Assembly: GCF_002934445.1 (NCBI RefSeq)
Contig: NZ_PTJE01000001.1
Location: 806,001 to 870,000 of the forward strand
From: Nonlabens xylanidelens
Lineage (GTDB): Bacteria > Bacteroidota > Bacteroidia > Flavobacteriales > Flavobacteriaceae
DNA: 64,000 nucleotides
Direction: 5' to 3'
Positions 53,976 through 62,026 of the stretch are shown in pieces (position 1 is the first letter of the stretch; each line of letters opens with the position of its first letter). Position numbers and translations under genes: made by a program. The notes below the pieces were generated by a model, which was not told the origin of the DNA, searched no databases, and saw nothing but the letters and a program-made list of their open reading frames with translations.

Positions 53976-55796
53976 ATGGCACAATCAATAGCTGTTACTG
54001 CAGATCAGGGACATGATGAAGAACACCACCATCATAAGCAAACTTTTGTAACTAAATATATTTTCTCTACAGATCATAAGATGATTGCTAAGCAATATCT
54101 TATTACTGGTCTTATCATGGGTGCGATAGGTATCGCGATGTCTGTGTTAATGAGATTACAACTGGCTAATCCAGGTGAGCCAAATATGGTATTTGAAGCA
54201 TTGTTAGGTAAGTGGGCTCCTGATGGAGTGATGGATCCTAATATGTATCTTGCTTTAGTTACTATACACGGTACTATAATGGTATTTTTTGTACTTACTG
54301 CTGGTCTAAGTGGTACGTTCTCTAACTTCTTGATTCCATTGCAAATCGGTGCCCGAGATATGGCATCTGGATTTATGAATATGGTTTCTTATTGGTTGTT
54401 TTTCCTTTCGGCTGCGATTATGATAGGTTCTCTTTTTGTAGAATTAGGGCCTGCTGCTGCTGGTTGGACTATTTATCCTCCATTAAGTGCGCTACCTGAG
54501 GCTATGGGTGGATCTGGTTTAGGTATGACTTTATGGTTAGTTTCTATGGCCATTTTCATTGCATCTTCTCTTTTGGGTTCTCTTAACTATATTGTAACTG
54601 TTATAAATTTAAGAACAAAGGGAATGTCTATGACGCGTCTTCCTTTGACTATCTGGGCATTTTTCGTTACTGCTATTATTGGTGTTGTTTCATTTCCAGT
54701 TTTATTTGCCGCTGCGTTACTGCTTATAATGGATAGAAGTTTTGGTACTTCTTTCTTCTTATCAGATATTTATATTAAAGGTGAAGTTCTTGCGCATCAA
54801 GGTGGTTCTCCTGTATTGTTTGAGCACCTTTTCTGGTTCTTAGGTCACCCAGAGGTTTATATTGTATTGCTTCCAGCATTAGGTATTACTTCTGAAATTA
54901 TTGCAACTAATTCACGTAAACCTATCTTTGGTTATAGAGCGATGATAGCATCTATTCTTGCTATTGCATTCCTTTCTACTATCGTATGGGGTCACCACAT
55001 GTTTGTATCTGGTATGAATCCTTTCTTAGGTTCTGTATTTACATTCACAACTTTACTTATCGCTATTCCTTCAGCGGTTAAATCTTTTAATTACATAACC
55101 ACATTGTGGAAAGGTAATTTACAGATGAATCCTGGTATGTTGTTTTCTATAGGTTTGGTATCTACTTTTATTACTGGTGGTCTTACAGGTATTATATTAG
55201 GTGATAGTACTCTAGATATTAATGTGCACGATACATATTTCGTAGTTGCTCACTTTCACTTAGTAATGGGTATATCTGCATTATATGGTTTATTTGCTGG
55301 GGTTTACCACTGGTTCCCTAAAATGTTTAACCGCATGATGAATAAAAACTTAGGTTATGTACACTTCTGGTTAACTGCAATTGGTGCGTACGGAGTATTT
55401 TTCCCAATGCACTTTGTTGGTATGGCTGGTTTACCTAGACGTTATTATACAAATACTAACTTCCCGTATTTTGATGATTTAGCTGATACTAATAAGTTGA
55501 TTACGTATTTCGCAGTCGCTACAGCCTTTGCTCAATTATTCTTTGTATATAATTTTGTTAAATCTATCTTCTTTGGTAAGAAAGCTCCTGCTAATCCATG
55601 GAAATCTAATACATTAGAATGGACTACTGGAGATACTCATATTCACGGTAACTGGGCTGGTCCTATTCCTACTGTTTATAGATGGCCTTATGACTATAGT
55701 AAAGTTAATGAAGAAGGTGAGTATGTAATCGCAGGTCAAGATTATGCACCGCAACACATTCCTATGCAAGATGGTGAGGAAGAAATGAATCACTAA
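53976..55796 (+). CDS. coxA: Cytochrome c oxidase subunit I
   Basis: CoxA is the haem-copper catalytic subunit that reduces O2 and pumps protons. The 606-aa protein has 12 TM segments. Metal and haem ligands visible are His in HGTIMVFFV, the His-Tyr pair in GHPEVYIVLLPALG, HH in WGHHMF, and two His in VVAHFHLVMG. The Glu of GHPEVY marks an A1-type D-channel. The N-terminus has an EEHHHH run. Subunits III and IV are not in the window, as is often the case in flavobacteria. It ends at a strong terminator. Confidence 0.95.
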   Translation: MAQSIAVTADQGHDEEHHHHKQTFVTKYIFSTDHKMIAKQYLITGLIMGAIGIAMSVLMRLQLANPGEPNMVFEALLGKWAPDGVMDPNMYLALVTIHGTIMVFFVLTAGLSGTFSNFLIPLQIGARDMASGFMNMVSYWLFFLSAAIMIGSLFVELGPAAAGWTIYPPLSALPEAMGGSGLGMTLWLVSMAIFIASSLLGSLNYIVTVINLRTKGMSMTRLPLTIWAFFVTAIIGVVSFPVLFAAALLLIMDRSFGTSFFLSDIYIKGEVLAHQGGSPVLFEHLFWFLGHPEVYIVLLPALGITSEIIATNSRKPIFGYRAMIASILAIAFLSTIVWGHHMFVSGMNPFLGSVFTFTTLLIAIPSAVKSFNYITTLWKGNLQMNPGMLFSIGLVSTFITGGLTGIILGDSTLDINVHDTYFVVAHFHLVMGISALYGLFAGVYHWFPKMFNRMMNKNLGYVHFWLTAIGAYGVFFPMHFVGMAGLPRRYYTNTNFPYFDDLADTNKLITYFAVATAFAQLFFVYNFVKSIFFGKKAPANPWKSNTLEWTTGDTHIHGNWAGPIPTVYRWPYDYSKVNEEGEYVIAGQDYAPQHIPMQDGEEEMNH

Positions 55797-55814
55797 TTCC
55801 TACAGATTATAAAT

Positions 55815-55848
55815 AAAAATAGCCGCTCTAAGAGCGGCTATTTTTATT
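55815..55848. terminator. Bidirectional terminator after coxA
   Basis: AAAAATAGCCGCTCT / AGAGCGGCTATTTTT forms a very stable stem with A- and T-runs, serving both coxA and the convergent peroxiredoxin-like gene. Confidence 0.92.
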
Positions 55849-55868
55849 TGCAGTTATTTTATTTTGAT

Positions 55869-56375
55869 TTAATCTTCACCTCTAGCAGGGTAATTTTTCT
55901 CTTCTACAAAGTCTACAGCTTTAATAACTGCGTCTATTCTTGGTCTTGTGAACGGCATGGTTTGTACTGATGAGAAGTATAAAGTTCCATCTGCTTTTAT
56001 TAAAAACATTCCTGGTTCTGAAAATAGATCTGGCTCCTTATCGCTTATTCCTTTAGAAAAGTATAGTCCCCATTGTTCAGCTGTTTCTCTCTTTAATCCA
56101 TAACCGATAGGTAGTTTCTCTACATTCCAGCTGGACCCTGCCTTTTTAGCTCTTTTCTCGCTGTCCATGCTTACAGCTATAACGTTTATTCCTCTTTCCT
56201 CTAACTCATCCAGATGTTTGGTAACGTTTTCTAATTGTTTTTTACATACCGGACAGTGTAATCCTCTATAAAATATAACTAATGTATATTTTTCAGGATG
56301 TTGTTTGTCTAATGACCATGTAGTGTCGTTTATTAAATTAATTTCTAGGTTTGGTGTTTGTTGAGTAGGTTTCAT
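55869..56375 (-). CDS. Peroxiredoxin-like (AhpC/TSA-fold) protein
   Basis: The 168-aa thioredoxin-fold protein has VIFYRGLHCPVCKKQLENVTKHLDEL with a CXXC at Cys41/Cys44, and AVSMDSEKRAKKAG, as in the 'peroxiredoxin-like' AhpC/TSA group. It probably reduces peroxides or disulfides in the cytoplasm, as it has no signal peptide. Convergent with coxA; divergent from ruvB. Confidence 0.85.
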   Translation of the reverse strand: MKPTQQTPNLEINLINDTTWSLDKQHPEKYTLVIFYRGLHCPVCKKQLENVTKHLDELEERGINVIAVSMDSEKRAKKAGSSWNVEKLPIGYGLKRETAEQWGLYFSKGISDKEPDLFSEPGMFLIKADGTLYFSSVQTMPFTRPRIDAVIKAVDFVEEKNYPARGED

Positions 56376-56449
56376 TTTTTTATTTCAATATACACATTAG
56401 TAGTGTTCAGTATTGCTAAGTTATTATTAAATCAAGTTAAGCTTATGTT

Positions 56450-56473
56450 ATACCGCTTTCGCGAAAGCGGTAT
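56450..56473. repeat. Dispersed palindrome copy 14, extended to 24 bp (intergenic)
   Basis: The core is extended by ATAC...GTAT, a flank not used by other copies yet fully complementary. It lies between the divergent peroxiredoxin-like and ruvB genes. Confidence 0.95.
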
Positions 56474-56537
56474 CCCTTCATCCTTTTTATTACTATAATT
56501 AACAGTGTTACTTTAATAAAGGCTGCGCAATGAGTAG

Positions 56538-56545
56538 TATCTTTG
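56538..56545 (+). promoter_or_regulatory. Candidate -7 element of ruvB
   Basis: TATCTTTG ends 4 nt before the ruvB ATG. If used, transcription would start at or next to the start codon, giving a leaderless or near-leaderless mRNA. Confidence 0.5.
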
Positions 56546-56549
56546 AGAT

Positions 56550-57575
56550 ATGAACGAAAATCTAGATCCTAACGGCGGCCATTTTTCTAATGAAGAACAT
56601 GATGTAGATAGAGCACTACGTCCTTTATCCTTTGATGATTTTGCAGGGCAAGATCAAGTATTGGAAAATTTGAAAATATTTGTTGCTGCTGCAAATGGGC
56701 GTGAAGAAGCGTTAGATCACACTCTTTTTCATGGACCTCCAGGATTAGGTAAGACTACTCTTGCTCATATTCTAGCAAATGAGTTAGGTGTAGGTATTAA
56801 GGTTACCTCTGGTCCGGTGTTAGATAAACCTGGTGATCTCGCTGGCTTACTTACTAATCTTGATGAGCGTGATGTGCTGTTTATTGACGAGATTCATAGG
56901 TTAAGTCCTATTGTAGAAGAATATCTCTACAGTGCGATGGAGGATTATAAGATCGATATCATGATCGAGACAGGTCCTAATGCGCGTACAGTACAAATTA
57001 ACCTTGCTCCATTTACTTTAATAGGTGCAACGACTAGGTCCGGTCTTCTTACTGCTCCTATGCGAGCAAGATTTGGTATTGCATCTAGATTACAATATTA
57101 TACTACAGAGCTTTTATCTACTATCGTAATACGTAGTGCCGAAATTTTAAATATGCCTATCGATCACGATGCAGCTATTGAGATCGCAGGGCGCAGTCGC
57201 GGTACTCCTCGTATCGCAAATGCCTTGTTACGTAGGGTGCGTGATTTTGCGCAAATTAAAGGTGATGGTAAAATAGATATGAAGATCGCAAAGTATGCTC
57301 TAGAAGCACTTAATGTAGATGCTCATGGTCTGGATGAAATGGATAATAAGATTCTTACCACTATTATTGATAAATTTAAAGGTGGTCCAGTAGGTATTAC
57401 TACATTGTCCACTGCGGTCTCTGAGAGTGCTGAAACTATAGAAGAGGTTTACGAGCCGTTTCTTATACAACAAGGCTTTATTATTAGAACACCTAGAGGT
57501 CGGGAAGTTACAGAAAATGCTTACAAGCATTTGGGACGTGTTAAAGCCAATAATTTAGGCGGTTTATTTGAATAA
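56550..57575 (+). CDS. ruvB: Holliday junction branch migration helicase RuvB
   Basis: RuvB is the AAA+ motor that drives branch migration with RuvA. The 341-aa product has [18 protein letters not shown], Walker [10 protein letters not shown], Walker [28 protein letters not shown] (sensor/arginine region) and the C-terminal winged helix with [16 protein letters not shown]. Length is normal. The P450 gene follows after 3 bp, so the two are co-transcribed; ruvA lies 4 kb downstream, separated by the P450 and maeB. Confidence 0.97.
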   Translation: MNENLDPNGGHFSNEEHDVDRALRPLSFDDFAGQDQVLENLKIFVAAANGREEALDHTLFHGPPGLGKTTLAHILANELGVGIKVTSGPVLDKPGDLAGLLTNLDERDVLFIDEIHRLSPIVEEYLYSAMEDYKIDIMIETGPNARTVQINLAPFTLIGATTRSGLLTAPMRARFGIASRLQYYTTELLSTIVIRSAEILNMPIDHDAAIEIAGRSRGTPRIANALLRRVRDFAQIKGDGKIDMKIAKYALEALNVDAHGLDEMDNKILTTIIDKFKGGPVGITTLSTAVSESAETIEEVYEPFLIQQGFIIRTPRGREVTENAYKHLGRVKANNLGGLFE

Positions 57576-57578
57576 TAT

Positions 57579-58931
57579 ATGAGAGAGATTGAACAAATAC
57601 CGGCGCTTACTTTTCTATCTAAATCTATAGAGATTTACAAAGATCCATTACCATTTCATAGAGCTAACTTTTCTAAATACGGTAATACTTTTAAGTTAAG
57701 TCCTAAGCCAGGTCTTATGATTCATTTCACTTGTGATGAAAAAATTACGCAACACATACTTCAAAAAAATCAAAAAAACTTTCATAAGTCATCTTTACAA
57801 ACAGATGATTTAGGAAAATATATAGGTCATGGTTTACTTACTGAAAATGGTGAAAAATGGAAGGCCAACAGAAAGCTAATACAACCTGCGTTTTATAAAA
57901 AATCTATTGCGATGCTTATGCAGACTATGGATCAGGTGATCACGGAAGAGTTAGACGGTATTGAGTTAGATAAGGTAACTGATGTGTTTTCCATATTTAA
58001 CGATCTTGCATTTAAAGTGGTTGCTCGTAGCCTCTTTGATCTGGCAGATATCGAGGACTTAGATAAGAAGATTAATCGCCTACAAGAGATCACAGAACAT
58101 GCGCAAAAAATGCTTATTAAAGAATTGCGTATACCGTGGATGAAATGGTATTTTGACCGAGAATGGTTATCTGGGCAAAACAGTATTCCTCATGCCTTGT
58201 CAGGAATTGAAGAGGCACGGGATTTATTACTAACTATAATTAAGAATAGACGCCTTAGTGATAAAGAACCTGGAGATTTACTTGACATGCTGCTCCATAG
58301 TACTTATGAAGACGGCACTTACATGCAGGACGATCAGCTAGTAGACGAGATTCTCGTATTATTTGTAGCCGGTCATGAAACTACGGCAAATGCGTTGAGC
58401 TTTGCAGCGCAATTGCTTGCTCATCATCCAGAGACTATTACAAAAGCGAGATTAGAATTGGGTAATCTTGATACGGAAAACCTCATGTCTGGACTTATGA
58501 AAATGCCGTATGTAAAGCAATGTGTAGAAGAGACATTACGTCTCTACCCACCGGCATATGTGACAGACCGTGTTGCTTTAGAGTCAGATGAGTGTGAAGA
58601 TATAGCCATAGAAAAGGGCAGTATCTGGCTGGTTTCTTTTTATGAAATGCACCGTCGCAAGGATTTATGGGATGCTCCAGATCAATTTGATCCAGATCGT
58701 TTTGCTCCCGAAAAATCAAAAAAGTATAGGGATTTTTATTTTCCATTTGGTGCGGGACCTCGCATGTGCGTGGGAAACAATTTTGCAATGTTTGAAATGA
58801 TGCTTGTTATTGCTAGAATGCTAGAGCGTTTTGAAATAACACCAGTTAATGGAACTGTTGAATACCATCCTTTAATTACATTAAAACCTAAAAACGCTCT
58901 TCTTACATTTAGTAAAAGGTCAGGAAATTAA
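57579..58931 (+). CDS. Cytochrome P450
   Basis: The 450-aa protein has the I-helix AGHETTANAL, the K-helix EETLRLYPP, the PDQFDPDRFAPEKS segment and the haem-ligand loop FPFGAGPRMCVGNNFAMFE with the axial Cys. There is no membrane anchor, so it is a soluble class needing ferredoxin partners, which are not in the window. The substrate is unknown; fatty-acid or terpenoid hydroxylation are plausible from similarity to CYP102/CYP4-like sequences. It starts 3 bp after ruvB. Confidence 0.92.
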   Translation: MREIEQIPALTFLSKSIEIYKDPLPFHRANFSKYGNTFKLSPKPGLMIHFTCDEKITQHILQKNQKNFHKSSLQTDDLGKYIGHGLLTENGEKWKANRKLIQPAFYKKSIAMLMQTMDQVITEELDGIELDKVTDVFSIFNDLAFKVVARSLFDLADIEDLDKKINRLQEITEHAQKMLIKELRIPWMKWYFDREWLSGQNSIPHALSGIEEARDLLLTIIKNRRLSDKEPGDLLDMLLHSTYEDGTYMQDDQLVDEILVLFVAGHETTANALSFAAQLLAHHPETITKARLELGNLDTENLMSGLMKMPYVKQCVEETLRLYPPAYVTDRVALESDECEDIAIEKGSIWLVSFYEMHRRKDLWDAPDQFDPDRFAPEKSKKYRDFYFPFGAGPRMCVGNNFAMFEMMLVIARMLERFEITPVNGTVEYHPLITLKPKNALLTFSKRSGN

Positions 58932-58950
58932 AAAGATGTTTTATAAGATT

Positions 58951-58968
58951 TCGCTTTCGCGAAAGCGA
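58951..58968. repeat. Dispersed palindrome copy 15, 18 bp (intergenic)
   Basis: The core is extended by one T/A pair, 19 bp after the P450 stop. Confidence 0.95.
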
Positions 58969-59061
58969 GAAAATAACCCATCCTTTATACAATACAGTTA
59001 AAGTCTAATAGGGGTGACTCAATATTTACTACTTCTCAAATGCATAATGAAACATAAGCGC

Positions 59062-59069
59062 TATCTTTG
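59062..59069 (+). promoter_or_regulatory. Candidate -7 element of maeB
   Basis: TATCTTTG lies 25 nt before the maeB start. No clear -33 box. Confidence 0.5.
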
Positions 59070-59094
59070 ATTTACGAAAAATTCTATCGGATTT

Positions 59095-61383
59095 ATGAGT
59101 GAAGAAAGTAAGAGAAGAGAGGCGTTAGTATATCATGCAAAGCCTACACCGGGAAAAATAAAAGTAGTTCCTACTAAAAAATATAGCAGTCAGAGAGATC
59201 TAGCGCTAGCTTATAGTCCTGGAGTGGCAGAGCCTTGTCTAGAGATAGCAAAGGATAAAGCAAACGTTTATAAATACACGACAAAGGGAAATCTAGTTGC
59301 TGTAATTTCTAACGGTACAGCTGTTTTAGGTCTAGGAGATATAGGTCCAGAGGCTTCTAAGCCAGTAATGGAAGGAAAAGGATTGCTTTTTAAAATATTT
59401 GCAGATCTTGATTGCTTTGATATAGAGGTAGATACTAAGAATGTAGAAGAGTTTATTCAAACGGTTAAAAATATCGCACCTACTTTTGGTGGGATTAATC
59501 TGGAAGATATAAAAGCTCCAGAAGCCTTTGAAATAGAAAGAAGATTAAAGGAAGAGCTGGATATTCCTGTAATGCACGATGACCAGCATGGTACAGCTAT
59601 AATTTCTAGTGCGGCACTTTTAAATGCATTAGAACTAGCTGACAAGAAAATAGAAGAAGTAAAAATTGTTATTTCTGGTGCTGGTAGTGCAGCTATTTCA
59701 TGTACTAGTTTATATGTAACGCTAGGTGCTAGAAAAGAAAACATCATGATGTTTGATGTAGATGGCCTTATTACAAAGGATAGGACAAATCTAGGAAAAG
59801 AGCAAATGCAGTTTGCTACTGATAATCCTAAGGTAGATTTAAGAGAGGCTCTTAAAGATGCTGATGTTTTTCTAGGTCTTTCTGTAGGTAATATCGTAGA
59901 TGGAGATATGTTAAGGTCTATGAGTGAATCGCCTATTGTGTTTGCAATGGCAAATCCTACTCCAGAGATAGATTATGATCTCGCTATGGCATCTCGAGAA
60001 GATATCATTATGGCTACCGGTAGGAGTGACCATCCTAACCAAGTAAATAATGTTTTAGGTTTTCCGTTCATTTTTAGAGGTGCGCTAGATGTTAGAGCTA
60101 CTAAAATTAATGAAGAGATGAAAATGGCAGCTACTAAAGCCATAGCTCAACTAGCTAAAGAGCCTGTTCCAGAACAAGTGAATATCGCTTATGGTGAGTT
60201 GAAAATTGCCTTTGGTAGAGATTATATAATTCCTAAACCATTTGATCCTAGATTGATAGCTACTATACCGCCTGCAGTTGCTAGAGCAGCTATGGAAAGT
60301 GGAGTAGCAAAAGAACCTATTACAGACTGGGATAAGTATGAAGAACAATTGCTTAGCCGCATGGGGTCTGATAATAAGCTGGTACGTTTATTACTTAATC
60401 GTGCGAGAATTAATCCTAAAAGAGTCGTATTTGCCGAGGCAGATAATATAGATGTTCTTAAAGCTGCACAAATCGTACTTGAAGAAGGTATCGCTACTCC
60501 TATTCTTTTAGGACGTCGTGATATGATTGAGGAGCTTATGGAAGACATAGGCTTTGATCAGCCTTGTTTAATTATAGACCCTAAGTCTGACGAAGAAAAA
60601 GCACGTAGAGATCGATATGCTCAAGAGTTTTGGAAACTGAGACTAAGAAAAGGAACCACAGAATTTGATGCTGGTAAAACTGTAAGGCAGCGCAATTACT
60701 TTGCTGCAATGATGGTGAAATTGGGTGATGCAGATGCGTTGATAACAGGTGTTGCGCAGTCTTATCCTATATCGGTAAGACCTATGATGGAAATTATAGG
60801 AAAAGCACCTGGTGTAGATAAGATAGCAACGACTAACTTAATGATTACCGCCAGAGGTCCATTATTTGTGTCAGATACTTCTATAAATATTAGTCCAGAT
60901 GCATTAGAACTTGCAAAAATTGCTCAAATGACTGGGCGTACAGCAAATATGTTTGGTATATCGCCTGTAATAGCGATGACTTCTTATGCTAACTTTGGAT
61001 CTTCTTCACATCCACATGCGACTAAAGTTACAGAGGCCGTTAAATATTTACATCAATACTATCCAGATTTAGTGGTAGATGGAGAGTTGCAAACAGATTT
61101 TGCACTCAATGCAGATTTGTTGCAAAGCAAGTTCCCATTTTCTAAACTAGCTGGTAAAAAAGTAAATACGCTTATTTTTCCTAACCTAGAAAGTGCAAAC
61201 AGTACTTATAAAATGCTTAAAGAACTTAATAACATCGATTCTATAGGTCCTATAATGATGGGTATGGAAAAACCAGTTCATATACTTCAGTTAGGAGCAA
61301 GTGTAGATGAAATTGTAAATATGACTGCTGTTGCAGTTATTGATGCACAGCAAAAAGAAAAACACGCTAATAGGAAAGAGTAA
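59095..61383 (+). CDS. maeB: NADP-dependent malic enzyme with phosphotransacetylase-like domain
   Basis: MaeB converts malate to pyruvate and CO2 with NADP. The 762-aa protein has the malic enzyme domain (1-430: AYSPGVAEPC, GDIGPEASKPVMEGKG, MHDDQHGTAI, ISGAGSAAISC nucleotide-binding loop) and a C-terminal domain (about 430-762) resembling phosphate acetyltransferase, which in MaeB is regulatory. Length is that of the hybrid MaeB type. It starts 163 bp after the P450, with its own -7 element. Confidence 0.95.
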   Translation: MSEESKRREALVYHAKPTPGKIKVVPTKKYSSQRDLALAYSPGVAEPCLEIAKDKANVYKYTTKGNLVAVISNGTAVLGLGDIGPEASKPVMEGKGLLFKIFADLDCFDIEVDTKNVEEFIQTVKNIAPTFGGINLEDIKAPEAFEIERRLKEELDIPVMHDDQHGTAIISSAALLNALELADKKIEEVKIVISGAGSAAISCTSLYVTLGARKENIMMFDVDGLITKDRTNLGKEQMQFATDNPKVDLREALKDADVFLGLSVGNIVDGDMLRSMSESPIVFAMANPTPEIDYDLAMASREDIIMATGRSDHPNQVNNVLGFPFIFRGALDVRATKINEEMKMAATKAIAQLAKEPVPEQVNIAYGELKIAFGRDYIIPKPFDPRLIATIPPAVARAAMESGVAKEPITDWDKYEEQLLSRMGSDNKLVRLLLNRARINPKRVVFAEADNIDVLKAAQIVLEEGIATPILLGRRDMIEELMEDIGFDQPCLIIDPKSDEEKARRDRYAQEFWKLRLRKGTTEFDAGKTVRQRNYFAAMMVKLGDADALITGVAQSYPISVRPMMEIIGKAPGVDKIATTNLMITARGPLFVSDTSINISPDALELAKIAQMTGRTANMFGISPVIAMTSYANFGSSSHPHATKVTEAVKYLHQYYPDLVVDGELQTDFALNADLLQSKFPFSKLAGKKVNTLIFPNLESANSTYKMLKELNNIDSIGPIMMGMEKPVHILQLGASVDEIVNMTAVAVIDAQQKEKHANRKE

Positions 61384-61441
61384 CCACCCAATTTAGTAGG
61401 TTATAATTTATTACATTTGAGTTCTTAAAAACTGTTAATTA

Positions 61442-62023
61442 ATGATTGCGCAACTTCAAGGAAAACTGGTGGAAAAGAATATGACCGATGTGGTTATAGA
61501 CTGTGGTGGAGTAGGTTATCTAGTAGAGATATCCCTTCATACTTATTCTTTAATTCCAGAAGGAGAACTAATTAAATTGTTTACTTATCAATTAATTAGA
61601 GAAGATGCGCACCGTTTGTTCGGTTTTATAGAAAAAACAGAGAGAGAGGTTTTTAAATTATTGCTCTCTGTTTCTGGTATTGGGGCAAATACGGCTAGAA
61701 CAATGTTGTCTAGTTTAGACCCTAACCAAATTGCACAGGCTATTGCATCTGGAGATGTGAAAACTATTCAAAGCGTTAAGGGAATAGGTGCAAAAGGTGC
61801 TCAAAGAGTAATTTTAGATTTAAAAGATAAAATCCTACAAGTCCTCGATAATCCACAATTAACAGTCGTGGCAAGCAATACTGGAAGGGATGAAGCGTTA
61901 TCTGCTTTAGAAACCTTGGGATATATGCGTAAACAAGCACAAAAAGTGGTTGATAAAATCCTATCGAGTCAGCCAGATGCTAGTACAGAACAGCTTATAA
62001 AACAAGCACTTAAACAATTATAG
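61442..62023 (+). CDS. ruvA: Holliday junction DNA-binding protein RuvA
   Basis: RuvA binds the four-way junction and loads RuvB. The 193-aa product has the N-terminal OB fold (GKLVEKNMTDVVIDCGGVGYLVEIS), two helix-hairpin-helix motifs (LLSVSGIGANTARTML, IQSVKGIGAKGAQRVILDL) and the C-terminal RuvB-binding domain (DEALSALETLGYMRKQAQKVV). Length is normal. sprA begins 3 bp after its TAG stop in the same frame. Confidence 0.96.
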   Translation: MIAQLQGKLVEKNMTDVVIDCGGVGYLVEISLHTYSLIPEGELIKLFTYQLIREDAHRLFGFIEKTEREVFKLLLSVSGIGANTARTMLSSLDPNQIAQAIASGDVKTIQSVKGIGAKGAQRVILDLKDKILQVLDNPQLTVVASNTGRDEALSALETLGYMRKQAQKVVDKILSSQPDASTEQLIKQALKQL

Positions 62024-62026
62024 GAT

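Noticed and set aside
25724-58968. Intergenic palindromes as ordinary terminators
   Set aside because: They lack a T-run and also occur inside genes and upstream of start codons; true terminators with T-runs are present separately.
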